Shown: piece by piece, positions 51,033 through 58,792 of the stretch | How positions within the stretch are numbered: position 1 is the first letter of the stretch | Layout of the letters: each line of letters begins with the position of its first letter | Source of the DNA: Spirochaetaceae bacterium | GTDB lineage: Bacteria; Spirochaetota; Spirochaetia; Treponematales; Treponemataceae | Reading direction: 5' to 3' | Assembly: GCA_017416145.1 (NCBI GenBank) | Contig: JAFQDD010000011.1 | Location: 62,001 to 126,000, forward strand | DNA length: 64,000 nucleotides | Notes under the pieces: model-generated | The model's database searches: none | Seen by the model: the letters and a program-made list of their open reading frames with translations, nothing else | Told to the model about the DNA's origin: nothing | Translations under genes and position numbers: made by a program

Positions 51033-53390
51033 ATGAAATTACAAAAAATTAATGATTGGTTTGGAAGATTTGCCACTTTCATGGTAAAAAACCGCATTGC
51101 ATTTATTGTGGGACTTTTGCTTCTCACAATTATTTGTGGTGCAGGACTTCCAAAATTAAAATTAACAAACGGTGAATCAGATTGGTTTGACAACTGGGAT
51201 TCTATCAAAATGAATCAAGATCACTTTGAAGAAATCTTTGGAAGTACAGACAACATTATGGCTCACATCACCGCAGAAGATGTTTTTGATCCAGAAGTTT
51301 TAGATATGATTGACCGCTTGGGTAATAGACTTTTACAAGAAGTACCTTACGCAGATTCATTAACAAGTCTTATGAATCTTTCAATTCCAATTGGAACAGA
51401 AGATGGCTTTGAAGTTTCTTCCCCTTTTGAAGATGGAATCCCAACAGATCCCAAAGAATTGGCAGAAAAAAAAGCATTTATTTTAAGTCGTGAATCTTTG
51501 GTGAATTCCCTTGTTTCCGAAGATGCAACAGAAACTTGGATAATTATCAATCTTGAACAATATTCAGAAGATATGACTGTTGCAATGAATAAAATTGCAC
51601 CTCCTGCAATGGAAATTTTTAATGATCCAGAATTCAAATCAGATAAATGGACAATTAGAGAAACAGGTCTTTCTTACACAGAATATGAAGAACAACAATC
51701 TACAATGGAACAATGTGTTAGCAGAATTATCATTGGGTTTATTGTAATGGTAATTTGTTTAATCATTTTTATTCGTTCTTTCCGTGGCGTTGTAGTTCCA
51801 GCTCTAGCAACAGTAGGAGCTTTGGTTACAACACTGGGAGGTTCTGCATGGCTTGGAATTGAAGGAAACAACACAATGATTATCCTTACAGTTCTTCTTG
51901 CAATGGCTTTATCAATTGGTTACGCAGTTCACTATATCAACGCTTTTAAGCTTCACTTTAGACAAACTGGGAAACGAAAAGAATCTGTAATCCTTGGTGT
52001 TCAAGATTCTGGTTGGGCTTTATTCTTTACAGTAATCACAACAATGGGCGGAATGCTTTCTTTTCTTGCCGGTGGAATTAAACCTATGCGTTGGGTTGGA
52101 GGAATTACAGCCATTGCAGTTTTTGCAGTTTTTGCTTACATCATGATTTTGCTTCCTTGTCTTTACAGTTTTGGAAAAGACAAAAATCCAGACAAAAAGT
52201 TTTTAGAAACAGACGGAAGTACAAACTCAGACCTTGGCATTGAAAAAATGGGAAAATCTATCCTAAACAAAAAATGGATTACAGTAATTGTCAGTGCAAT
52301 AATTGTTGCGGTTTCCGTTCCAGGTCTTTTCAAAATCACTGTAAATATGGATTACACCGAAATGATGGGAGAACGAACACCTTATGTAAAACGTCTTATG
52401 GAAATTACAAGGGCAAAACTTGGAAGTCAATATTCCTACGAAGTTTTAATTGAATATCCAGAAGCAGATGCAATCAAAAATCCAGAAATTTTACAAAAAA
52501 TGGACATTCTTTCAGATAGAATTGGAACATTAAGTTTAACAAAAATCTCAAACGGAAAACCTCGTGTATCATCAGTTACAAAAATCGTAAAAGAAATGAA
52601 CAGAACTTTAAATGAAGATGATTCCGCTTTTTACGTAATTCCAGATGATTACGACATAGTTAGCCAACTTCTATTTTTGTATGAACTTTCTGGCGGCGAA
52701 GATTTATTCCAATATGTTAGCCAAGATTTTTCTGCAGCATATTTGCACGTTGAACTAAACGGATACAACGCAGAAGAATGTGTAAAAAACAGTGAAATGG
52801 TAAATCAATGGGTAAAAGAATTATTCCCAGATGCAACTACGACAGGAACAGTTGGAGAAGTTGTTCAATACGCTGCAATGAACGGAAAACTAGTTCGGGG
52901 TTCAATCAAATCAATTGGAACATCATTTATCATTATTTTTGTATGTCTTGCCCTTGCCTTTTTGTCAATAAAAACTGCTTTAATCGGAATGATTCCAAAC
53001 GTAACCCCAGTTCTATTAATTGGAGCGGTAATGGGCTACGCAAATATTCCAATAGATATGATTACCGCTATGGTAATGCCAATGATTTTAGGAATTGCAG
53101 TTGACGACACAATTCATTTTACAAATCACATAAAATATCAATTTGAAAAATGTGGAAATTACAGAAAAGCCATCGAAGCATCTTACCGCGAAATTGGAAA
53201 ATCAATGATAATGACAACCATAATTCTTTGTGCCATGTTCTTTATCTTTTTGTTCAGCACAATGAATTGTCTTGTTAGAATCGGATACCTTTCAATCATC
53301 GGACTCGGAAGTGCCTTAATTGCAGACTACACATTAACCCCAGTTTTAATGTTAATTTGCAAACCATTTGGAAAAGAAAAAAATAAATAG
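51033..53390 (+). CDS. RND/MMPL (HAE3-type) transporter
   Basis: The 785-residue protein has twelve predicted helices in two halves. Each half has one N-terminal helix, a large periplasmic domain (about 35-225; 450-590) and a five-helix bundle (about 228-390; 600-780). Sequence such as VTTLGGSAWLGIEGNNTMIILTVLLAMALSIGYAVHYINAFK and LGIAVDDTIHFTNHIK fits the sterol-sensing-like HAE3/MMPL group, which moves lipids or hydrophobic molecules outward with proton force. The Shine-Dalgarno is GGAGG before the ATG at 51033. It heads a four-gene operon under TetR control. Confidence 0.93.
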   Translation: MKLQKINDWFGRFATFMVKNRIAFIVGLLLLTIICGAGLPKLKLTNGESDWFDNWDSIKMNQDHFEEIFGSTDNIMAHITAEDVFDPEVLDMIDRLGNRLLQEVPYADSLTSLMNLSIPIGTEDGFEVSSPFEDGIPTDPKELAEKKAFILSRESLVNSLVSEDATETWIIINLEQYSEDMTVAMNKIAPPAMEIFNDPEFKSDKWTIRETGLSYTEYEEQQSTMEQCVSRIIIGFIVMVICLIIFIRSFRGVVVPALATVGALVTTLGGSAWLGIEGNNTMIILTVLLAMALSIGYAVHYINAFKLHFRQTGKRKESVILGVQDSGWALFFTVITTMGGMLSFLAGGIKPMRWVGGITAIAVFAVFAYIMILLPCLYSFGKDKNPDKKFLETDGSTNSDLGIEKMGKSILNKKWITVIVSAIIVAVSVPGLFKITVNMDYTEMMGERTPYVKRLMEITRAKLGSQYSYEVLIEYPEADAIKNPEILQKMDILSDRIGTLSLTKISNGKPRVSSVTKIVKEMNRTLNEDDSAFYVIPDDYDIVSQLLFLYELSGGEDLFQYVSQDFSAAYLHVELNGYNAEECVKNSEMVNQWVKELFPDATTTGTVGEVVQYAAMNGKLVRGSIKSIGTSFIIIFVCLALAFLSIKTALIGMIPNVTPVLLIGAVMGYANIPIDMITAMVMPMILGIAVDDTIHFTNHIKYQFEKCGNYRKAIEASYREIGKSMIMTTIILCAMFFIFLFSTMNCLVRIGYLSIIGLGSALIADYTLTPVLMLICKPFGKEKNK

Positions 53391-53395
53391 AAAAG

Positions 53396-53520
53396 GCAGA
53401 AGGGAAAAGCCTTTCCCTCGGACGCACTTCGTTGCGTCCTACCCTTTCTAGCGGGGTTCTCGCAACAAGTCCATAAGGACGAAGTTTCAAGCACACCCCG
53501 CAACGCCCCAAATACTTTTT
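53396..53520. repeat. GC-rich intergenic element inside the RND operon
   Basis: About 125 bp between the transporter and the LolA-like gene is GC-richer than its flanks and holds GGACGCA-CTTCG-TGCGTCC-type and AGGGAAAAGCCTTTCCCT hairpins, then CTAGCGGGGTTCTCGCAACAAG and CACCCCGCAACGCCCC. No ORF is seen. It is probably an intergenic repeat that has entered an operon; its effect on downstream expression is unknown. Confidence 0.45.
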
Positions 53521-53533
53521 ATAGGAGACTTTT

Positions 53534-54316
53534 ATGAAAAAAATTATTTCAGTTTTATTATTAACATTATTATTTGGTACAGTTTTTGCACAAACAGGTT
53601 ATGACATCATGAAAAAAGCAGATGAAGTTCCAACACCAAAAACTTCTTCTTACACAGCCACAATGACTCTTACAGACAAAAAAGGCAATGTCCGTGTTCG
53701 TGAAGTAAAGGAAATGACAAAAGATTTTGGAGATGTTTCAAAATCTGTAATTATTTTTACAACACCAAAAGACGTGGCTGGAGTTGGATATTTGATGTTT
53801 GACTATGTAGAAAAATCTGATGGAACAAAGCAAGATTCAGATAACTGGCTTTACATGCCTGCTTTAAAAAAAGTTCGTCGCATTAGCGGAAGCGATTCAG
53901 GTGGCGATTTTATGGGAACAGATTTTACTTACGAAGATATGGGAGACCGTGGATTAAACAAAGACACTTTTACCCTTTTGGGAGAAGAAAATGTCGATGG
54001 CACAGATTGCTACAAAGTTGAAGCAGTTTCAAAAGATAACACAGAAAAAAATCCTCGTCGAATTTTGTGGATTGGAAAAGAAAACTTCATTATGTACAAA
54101 GCAGAATTTTACGACAGACAAAACAATCTTCAAAGAGTTTTAACTTGTTCAGATATTCAAAAAATTGACGGATTTTGGACCACTGGAAAAATGTATATGA
54201 AAAACGTAATCACAAATCATTCTACATTAATTGAAATGAAAAACGTGTCTTACGGAGAATCAATAGACGACACACTTTTTACAGTTGCTGCTTTAGAAAA
54301 AGGACGCATCAGATAA
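53534..54316 (+). CDS. LolA-like outer-membrane lipoprotein-sorting protein
   Basis: The 260-residue protein has a signal peptide (KKIISVLLLTLLFGTVFA). The mature part has the LolA-like/half-open beta-barrel family pattern: DIMKKADEVPTPKTSSY, TMTLTDKKGNVRVREV, NWLYMPALKKVRRI, DFTYEDMGDRG. Such proteins are often encoded beside RND/MMPL exporters and are thought to ferry lipids or lipoproteins across the periplasm. It lies 143 bp after the transporter (repeat between) and 22 bp before the outer-membrane gene. Confidence 0.9.
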   Translation: MKKIISVLLLTLLFGTVFAQTGYDIMKKADEVPTPKTSSYTATMTLTDKKGNVRVREVKEMTKDFGDVSKSVIIFTTPKDVAGVGYLMFDYVEKSDGTKQDSDNWLYMPALKKVRRISGSDSGGDFMGTDFTYEDMGDRGLNKDTFTLLGEENVDGTDCYKVEAVSKDNTEKNPRRILWIGKENFIMYKAEFYDRQNNLQRVLTCSDIQKIDGFWTTGKMYMKNVITNHSTLIEMKNVSYGESIDDTLFTVAALEKGRIR

Positions 54317-54338
54317 AACATCAGAATAAGGAATTAGT

Positions 54339-55625
54339 ATGAAAAAAACATTTTTGATTTGTGGGATTTTTTGTCTTGTTTCAAATCTATTTGCCAACAA
54401 TATTCAGTTTTCTGGTGAACTTTCCACAACTTGGGGCATTTTTGCTCCAGGCACAGAAAACAGTCCAGATTTATCTGTAGGAAACACTACCTTTTCTGGA
54501 ACAATTGATGCCTATTACGGAAACAGTTCTTTATTTTTTGACGGAACAATAGGTTTTGATTTAATCACAAAAGAATATCTTTATGATATAAACGAAGCAT
54601 ATTTAGATTACGCATCAAGTTTTTGGGGAATTAGATTAGGTCGCCAAAAAATTACTTGGGGAAAAGCCGACGGCATAAACATAACAAATCAAGTTTTTCC
54701 AGAAAATATAACTTCCCTTTATAACGAAGATTCTGCTTTGGCAATTGACGGTGCAAAATTTTCTTTCTATGTAAAAAACATCACAATCGATGGATTTTGG
54801 ATTCCATTTTTTAGACCAACAGAATTGCCACTAAAAGAAAACAATCCTTTGCGACAAAAAATAGTTCCTTCATCAGTGGAAACAAATGGTTTTTCTATTC
54901 CTGTGGCAATTGGAAATCTTCAAAATCCGTCCCTTTCTTTGGAAAATGGGGAATATGGTCTAAAAATTAGTGGATATTTTTCTGCTTTAGATTTTTCACT
55001 TTATGGATTTTATGGTTTTGAAAAAACACCAAGCTTAAATTACACTTTGAATTTTGAAAACTATATGCCTTCAAAAATTACAATTGATGGAAATTACAAC
55101 AGACTTGGAATGATTGGATTTGATGCTGCATTTCCAATTTCAGAAATTGTTTTTAGAAGCGAAGTGGCATTTTTTCCACAAAGACATTTTCAAAAATCTC
55201 TAGAAAGTATTTTACAACAACCTAGCGATGAAGAAAAAAATCAAACAGAAAAACACAACAACCTTTCTGCTTTAGTAGGAATTGACTGGATGCCATCTGG
55301 TTGGACTTTCACTGCTCAATATTATTTTGATATAATTTTTGGAGACTTAGAAAATTTGCAAGTAAAAGATGCTTATTCTCACGGTGCAACATTGAGCATT
55401 GCAAAATCATTTTTGTCAGAAACTTTGGAATTAAATTTAAGCGGAACAGTTGGATTTAATAATTTTGACTGCGCTATAATGCCACAAGTCTCTTACAGTT
55501 TAACCGATACTTTAAAGGCTTCTTTAGGAGCATTCATCTTTTTAGCAGGTCCAGAAAATGTTGGAACATACGGTGCTTACAAAGATTTAAGTTCAATTTA
55601 TATAAAAGTAGAATACAGTTTTTAG
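54339..55625 (+). CDS. Outer-membrane beta-barrel protein (DUF1302-like) of the RND operon
   Basis: The 428-residue protein has a signal peptide (KKTFLICGIFCLVSNLFAN) and many amphipathic strands. It contains RLGRQKITWGKADGINITNQVFPENI, the motif style of DUF1302-type outer-membrane proteins that accompany HAE3 transporters. The C-terminal strand is IYIKVEYSF, ending in Phe as barrels recognised by BamA often do. It probably gives the transporter a path or anchor in the outer membrane. It is coupled to the LolA-like gene and the methyltransferase gene. Confidence 0.85.
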   Translation: MKKTFLICGIFCLVSNLFANNIQFSGELSTTWGIFAPGTENSPDLSVGNTTFSGTIDAYYGNSSLFFDGTIGFDLITKEYLYDINEAYLDYASSFWGIRLGRQKITWGKADGINITNQVFPENITSLYNEDSALAIDGAKFSFYVKNITIDGFWIPFFRPTELPLKENNPLRQKIVPSSVETNGFSIPVAIGNLQNPSLSLENGEYGLKISGYFSALDFSLYGFYGFEKTPSLNYTLNFENYMPSKITIDGNYNRLGMIGFDAAFPISEIVFRSEVAFFPQRHFQKSLESILQQPSDEEKNQTEKHNNLSALVGIDWMPSGWTFTAQYYFDIIFGDLENLQVKDAYSHGATLSIAKSFLSETLELNLSGTVGFNNFDCAIMPQVSYSLTDTLKASLGAFIFLAGPENVGTYGAYKDLSSIYIKVEYSF

Positions 55626-55637
55626 GAGCTTGAAAAA

Positions 55638-56270
55638 ATGAGTTATATTTCAGAAAAATCATCAAATAAAAACTTTTGGCAACGTTTTGCAAAACTTTAC
55701 ACTCCAATAATGAAAAAAAACAAAAAAACTTTTGAAGAAATTTGCAATATACTTGAATCTTACATAACAAAAAAATCAAATGTTTTGGAATTGGCTTGTG
55801 GAACAGGACAAATTAGTTTTTTAGTTGCAGACAAAGTAGAATCTTACATTGCAACAGATTTTTCTGAAAATATGATTCAAGAAGCAAACAAAAGAAAAAC
55901 TAAAAATCCTACAAAAGCACATTTCCAAATAGCCGATGCAACAAATTTACAATTCCAAGAAAAAAGCTTTGATGTAGTAATCATTTCAAACGCTCTACAC
56001 ATTATGCCAAATCCAGAACTTGCACTAAAAGAAATAAGACGTGTTCTAAAACCAGATGGCATTATTTTTGCTCCCACTTTTGTTTATGAAAAAGGATATT
56101 CAAAACTTTTAATTTGGTGTATGGAAAAAGCTGGTTTCAGAACCTTTAACAAATGGAAACTTTCAGATTTCACTGCTTTTATAGAAGCCCAGGATTTTTC
56201 TGTAATAGATTCCAAATTATTAAAATCATTACCTTGCCCAGAATGTGTTTTAGTGGGAAAAAGATTGTAA
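55638..56270 (+). CDS. Class I SAM-dependent methyltransferase
   Basis: The 210-residue Rossmann methyltransferase has VLELACGTGQISF (motif I), ATDFSENMIQEA, ADATNLQFQEKSFDVVIISNALHIMPN and LKEIRRVLKPDG. It resembles the UbiE/small-molecule group. As the last gene of the RND-LolA-barrel operon it may modify the exported molecule, for example a lipid; this is inferred from position. It ends one base from the convergent Fic gene. Confidence 0.87.
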   Translation: MSYISEKSSNKNFWQRFAKLYTPIMKKNKKTFEEICNILESYITKKSNVLELACGTGQISFLVADKVESYIATDFSENMIQEANKRKTKNPTKAHFQIADATNLQFQEKSFDVVIISNALHIMPNPELALKEIRRVLKPDGIIFAPTFVYEKGYSKLLIWCMEKAGFRTFNKWKLSDFTAFIEAQDFSVIDSKLLKSLPCPECVLVGKRL

Positions 56271-57182
56271 TTACTCCCCAAAGGGAATCCCAAACCTTTT
56301 CAAAACTTCTTTGAACTCGTCTTGGCAAGAAAGACATGTGTCTGTAAGATAACCTTTGATATTGTGCCATTCTGAAATGCCACGGTAATAAAAAAGTTTT
56401 ACTTCGTCGGTAATGATAAATGGCACAATATTGTGTTTTAAGCACTCTTTAAACATAATAAGTCTTCCCACGCGACCGTTTCCGTCTTGAAATGGATGGA
56501 TTTTTTCAAATTGAACGTGAAAATCTAAAATATCTTCCAAAGTAATTTTTTCTTTTGAGTTGTATTCTTTTAAAAGTGCCTTTATTTTTTGTGGGACCTC
56601 TTCTGGTTTTGCAGTTGCTGTGTTTCCAACTTCATTTTCTAGCAATTTGTAGCCACCAACTTTGAACCAACTTTGCAAACTGTCTGTTGTGCCCGATTTT
56701 AAAATAAAATGAAGCTGTTTTATAAAACTTTCTGTTAATTTTGATTTTGCCCCATCAATTACTAAATCTACACATCTAAAGTGATTCACAGTTTCTACAA
56801 TATCATCAATTTTTACAGGATTTTCTATAGCCCCAAGAGTTTTTGTTTCAAAAATATGGCGAGTTTGCTCTTCTGTTAATTTGGAACCTTCAATGTGATT
56901 TGAATTATAAGTTAGGTTGATTTGCACACTATGATAAATTCCACCTTTGAGCCGAGCATCTTTTTCTCGTTTTAAAACTGAGAGAATAGTATCGCTTTTT
57001 GAAAATTTTACATGACGTTTTTGACGAGCAGGCTTTTCTGCATCTGGCGGAATGAGCCAAGTTTTTCCTTGCAAAATCGCTCCAGGAACTCGACCTTCTT
57101 CGCAATAATATCGAACTGTTCGCTCTGCAACTTCCCAAGTTTTAGAAATGTCTTGTACGCTGTAATAAACATCTTTTCCCAT
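56271..57182 (-). CDS. Class II Fic protein with N-terminal HTH domain
   Basis: The 303-residue protein begins with a MerR/excisionase-like winged helix (1-50; VYYSVQDISKTWEVAERTVRYYCEEG). It then carries the inhibitory motif SNHIEGSKL (Ser-x3-Glu) and ends in a Fic domain with the full active site HPFQDGNGRVGRLIMF. It should AMPylate a Ser/Thr/Tyr of a target protein when its inhibitory helix is displaced. With DNA binding in the same chain it may control its own promoter, where a perfect inverted repeat sits. No antitoxin gene is adjacent. Confidence 0.93.
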   Translation of the reverse strand: MGKDVYYSVQDISKTWEVAERTVRYYCEEGRVPGAILQGKTWLIPPDAEKPARQKRHVKFSKSDTILSVLKREKDARLKGGIYHSVQINLTYNSNHIEGSKLTEEQTRHIFETKTLGAIENPVKIDDIVETVNHFRCVDLVIDGAKSKLTESFIKQLHFILKSGTTDSLQSWFKVGGYKLLENEVGNTATAKPEEVPQKIKALLKEYNSKEKITLEDILDFHVQFEKIHPFQDGNGRVGRLIMFKECLKHNIVPFIITDEVKLFYYRGISEWHNIKGYLTDTCLSCQDEFKEVLKRFGIPFGE

Positions 57183-57189
57183 AGGAAAA

Positions 57190-57260
57190 ATTTTACCACA
57201 TTATCGGCAAAATTTCAAGCAAAAACAACTCCTATAAACAAAGTTTTATTTTGCCGATAA
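57190..57260 (-). promoter_or_regulatory. Fic promoter with operator in the -35/-10 spacer
   Basis: On the minus strand TTGAAA (57213-57218), a 17-bp spacer and TAAAAT (57190-57195) are followed by 7 nt and the ATG at 57182. A perfect 13-bp inverted repeat, TTATCGGCAAAAT (57201-57213) and ATTTTGCCGATAA (57248-57260), has one arm inside the spacer and the other 34 bp upstream. Confidence 0.65.
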
Positions 57261-57348
57261 GGATAAAATTTAGTTTTTATGAGGGGAAAAAAGTTGTAAA
57301 AAAGTTGTATTTTTCTGATGAAAAGTCAAAAATCTTGTTTTTTAGGAA

Positions 57349-57701
57349 ATAACATTCATTTTGTCTGTCAACATTATTTAATAATAATAGATATTCATTT
57401 GTATAGATAGCTAAATAGCCAAAAGAGATAACCACTAGTAACAAAAATAAAAAATAAAAAGAAAAACATGAGTTTGGGGTTTCCAAAGGGGAATCCCCTT
57501 TGGTCGTTGCCAGGAAAGGTTGGGGGTTTGGGGGGAAGGAAAAACTACGCATCGAAAAAGTTCGGTTTTCCTTCCCCCAAATAGTTTACCAGCTTTTCAA
57601 AGCTGACTCCTCCCAAAGTATTGGGAAAATGTGTTATTATCATTTCCTAACTAGTTTATAACATTTTTGAAAATGTTTGACATAACATTCATTTTGTCTG
57701 T
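57349..57701. repeat. 20-bp direct repeats flanking a 313-bp insert-like segment
   Basis: ATAACATTCATTTTGTCTGT occurs at 57349-57368 and again at 57682-57701. The 313 bp between contain the four-hairpin intergenic element (57476-57625). Such flanking repeats may mark an insertion, a duplicated regulatory site or a recombination product. No transposase or ORF is inside. Confidence 0.6.
57476..57625 (-). repeat. Four-hairpin intergenic element, copy A
   Basis: Read on the minus strand the order is CCCAATACTTTGGG, CAGCTTTGAAAAGCTG, a long stem (17-18 bp; arms at 57527-57545 and 57564-57581) and CCAAAGGGG-ATT-CCCCTTTGG (57483-57503). Copy B at 62893 has the same order in the opposite orientation. 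The two long stems differ in sequence but keep pairing. It is probably a structured mobile repeat or RNA element. Confidence 0.7.
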
Positions 57702-57718
57702 AATAAAACAATTTTTTT

Positions 57719-57809
57719 TGCTATAATTATTACATAATATTTTTAAGGAGGCTGGGTGTTACAATCTAGCAAAAATTGGTTCATTGTTTTTTGCCTTGGA
57801 AGATTTTAA
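57719..57809 (+). CDS. Candidate leader peptide (17 codons) before the acetyltransferase, with its promoter
   Basis: An extended -10 TGCTATAAT (57719-57727) precedes AAGGAGG (57744-57751) and GTG at 57756. The ORF of 17 codons (ends CLGRF) stops at 57807-57809, inside the left arm of the 14-bp hairpin at 57794-57835. This is the arrangement of attenuation leaders, in which ribosome position changes RNA folding for the gene downstream. No functional proof exists. Confidence 0.4.
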
Positions 57810-57835
57810 TATCTTTTGGGCAAAATCTTCCAAGG
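57794..57835 (+). promoter_or_regulatory. Perfect 14-bp leader hairpin upstream of the acetyltransferase
   Basis: CCTTGGAAGATTTT (57794-57807) and AAAATCTTCCAAGG (57822-57835) enclose a 14-nt loop. No T-run follows, so it is not a normal terminator. Its left arm includes the last codons of the leader ORF. It could hide a start signal or stabilise RNA. Confidence 0.55.
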
Positions 57836-57878
57836 GGTGTGAGTTTATGCTCAAAAAATACTATTCTTGGAGAAAAAG

Positions 57879-58490
57879 ATGAACGAAAAAATTAAAATCC
57901 GTGTTGAAGAACAAGAGGATTACGAAATTGTTGAGAATCTTACAAGAGATTCTTTTTGGAATGTTTATAGACCTGGTTGCACAGAACATTTTGTGTTAAA
58001 TCGTTTTAGAGATAATCCAGATTTTATTCCTGAACTTTCTTTGGTTTTGGAAATAAATGGAGAAATTCTTGGGCACATTATGTTTTCCTGGTCGAAAATC
58101 CAATGTGATGATGGAAATGTTATTAGGACTTTAACTTTTGGACCTGTTTCTATTCATCCAAATTATCAGCGACAAGGACTTGGGAAAAAACTTGTAGATT
58201 TTTCTACGGAAAAGGCAAAATCCTTTTGCAATACTTGCATTTTGATTTGTGGAAATCCTGAGTTCTACGGAAAATGTGGATTTTCTGATGCTTTAAGTTT
58301 CGGGATTCGTTATGGCGATGAAATTGGAGAGACTCCATTTTTTTTGTGTAAGGAATTGAAAACTGGAAGTTTATCAGGAATATCTGGAAAATATGTAGAG
58401 CCGTCTGGATATTTTGTTGCTGAAAATTATCCAAAAGAATTTGAAGAATATGAGCAAAAATTTCCATATAAGGAAAAACTTGTATTATAA
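57879..58490 (+). CDS. GNAT-family N-acetyltransferase
   Basis: The 203-residue protein has the GNAT fold with the acetyl-CoA loop YQRQGLGKKL (Q/RxxGxG/A) in motif A after FGPVSIHPN, and FYGKCGF near the C-terminus. It resembles YhbS-type acetyltransferases of unknown substrate; antibiotic acetylation is possible but not shown. The ATG at 57879 (GGAG upstream) is preferred over TTG at 57867. Upstream lie a putative leader ORF and hairpin, which suggests expression control by translation. Confidence 0.88.
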   Translation: MNEKIKIRVEEQEDYEIVENLTRDSFWNVYRPGCTEHFVLNRFRDNPDFIPELSLVLEINGEILGHIMFSWSKIQCDDGNVIRTLTFGPVSIHPNYQRQGLGKKLVDFSTEKAKSFCNTCILICGNPEFYGKCGFSDALSFGIRYGDEIGETPFFLCKELKTGSLSGISGKYVEPSGYFVAENYPKEFEEYEQKFPYKEKLVL

Positions 58491-58569
58491 ATTTGATTGG
58501 ATAATAAACTTTCCCTACTAAAAATCCGCCTATTGATTTTGAAATCAATTTGGTATAGGATGTAAAAAT

Positions 58570-58672
58570 CCCATGGGGGAGTAGCAAACGACTTTATTTT
58601 TAAGGTCGTAACAAGTCAACATACTGATTTTTGAAAAATCTGGCTTGTTTTAATATGCGAGACTCATGTATA
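58570..58672 (+). ncRNA. yybP-ykoY (Mn2+-sensing) riboswitch
   Basis: The aptamer hallmarks are present in order: GGGGGAGTAGC (58575-58585), a hairpin arm CGAC...GTCG, GTCAACATACTG (58615-58626), a further stem CTGATTTTTGAAAAATCTGG-type, and a closing GCGAGACTCATG (58657-58668). This family binds Mn2+ and controls Mn exporters. Its gene, mntP, lies directly downstream behind a terminator, an independent check on the call. Confidence 0.85.
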
Positions 58673-58715
58673 ACTTTTTGCTATACATAGAGTTTTTATA
58701 TCATTTTGTTTATTC

Positions 58716-58755
58716 AAACCCGAATATAGCATTTTGTTGTATTCGGGTTTTTTTT
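58716..58755 (+). terminator. Riboswitch-controlled terminator of mntP
   Basis: AAACCCGAATA (58716-58726) pairs with TATTCGGGTTT (58740-58750) and is followed by T5 more. It lies between aptamer and ATG, so it is the expression platform: Mn2+ binding should favour readthrough. A competing hairpin ATGTATA / TATACAT lies at about 58667-58687. Confidence 0.82.
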
Positions 58756-58792
58756 ACAAAATTGAACATTTTACAAGATTTGGGGATTTTGA

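Noticed and set aside
52808-53104. 98-codon frame inside the RND transporter gene
   Set aside because: It is an out-of-frame shadow rich in Asn, Ser and Cys within a certain gene.
56271-57182. Fic protein as part of a toxin-antitoxin pair
   Set aside because: No antitoxin gene is adjacent, and the inhibitory Ser-x3-Glu motif is within the same chain (class II Fic).
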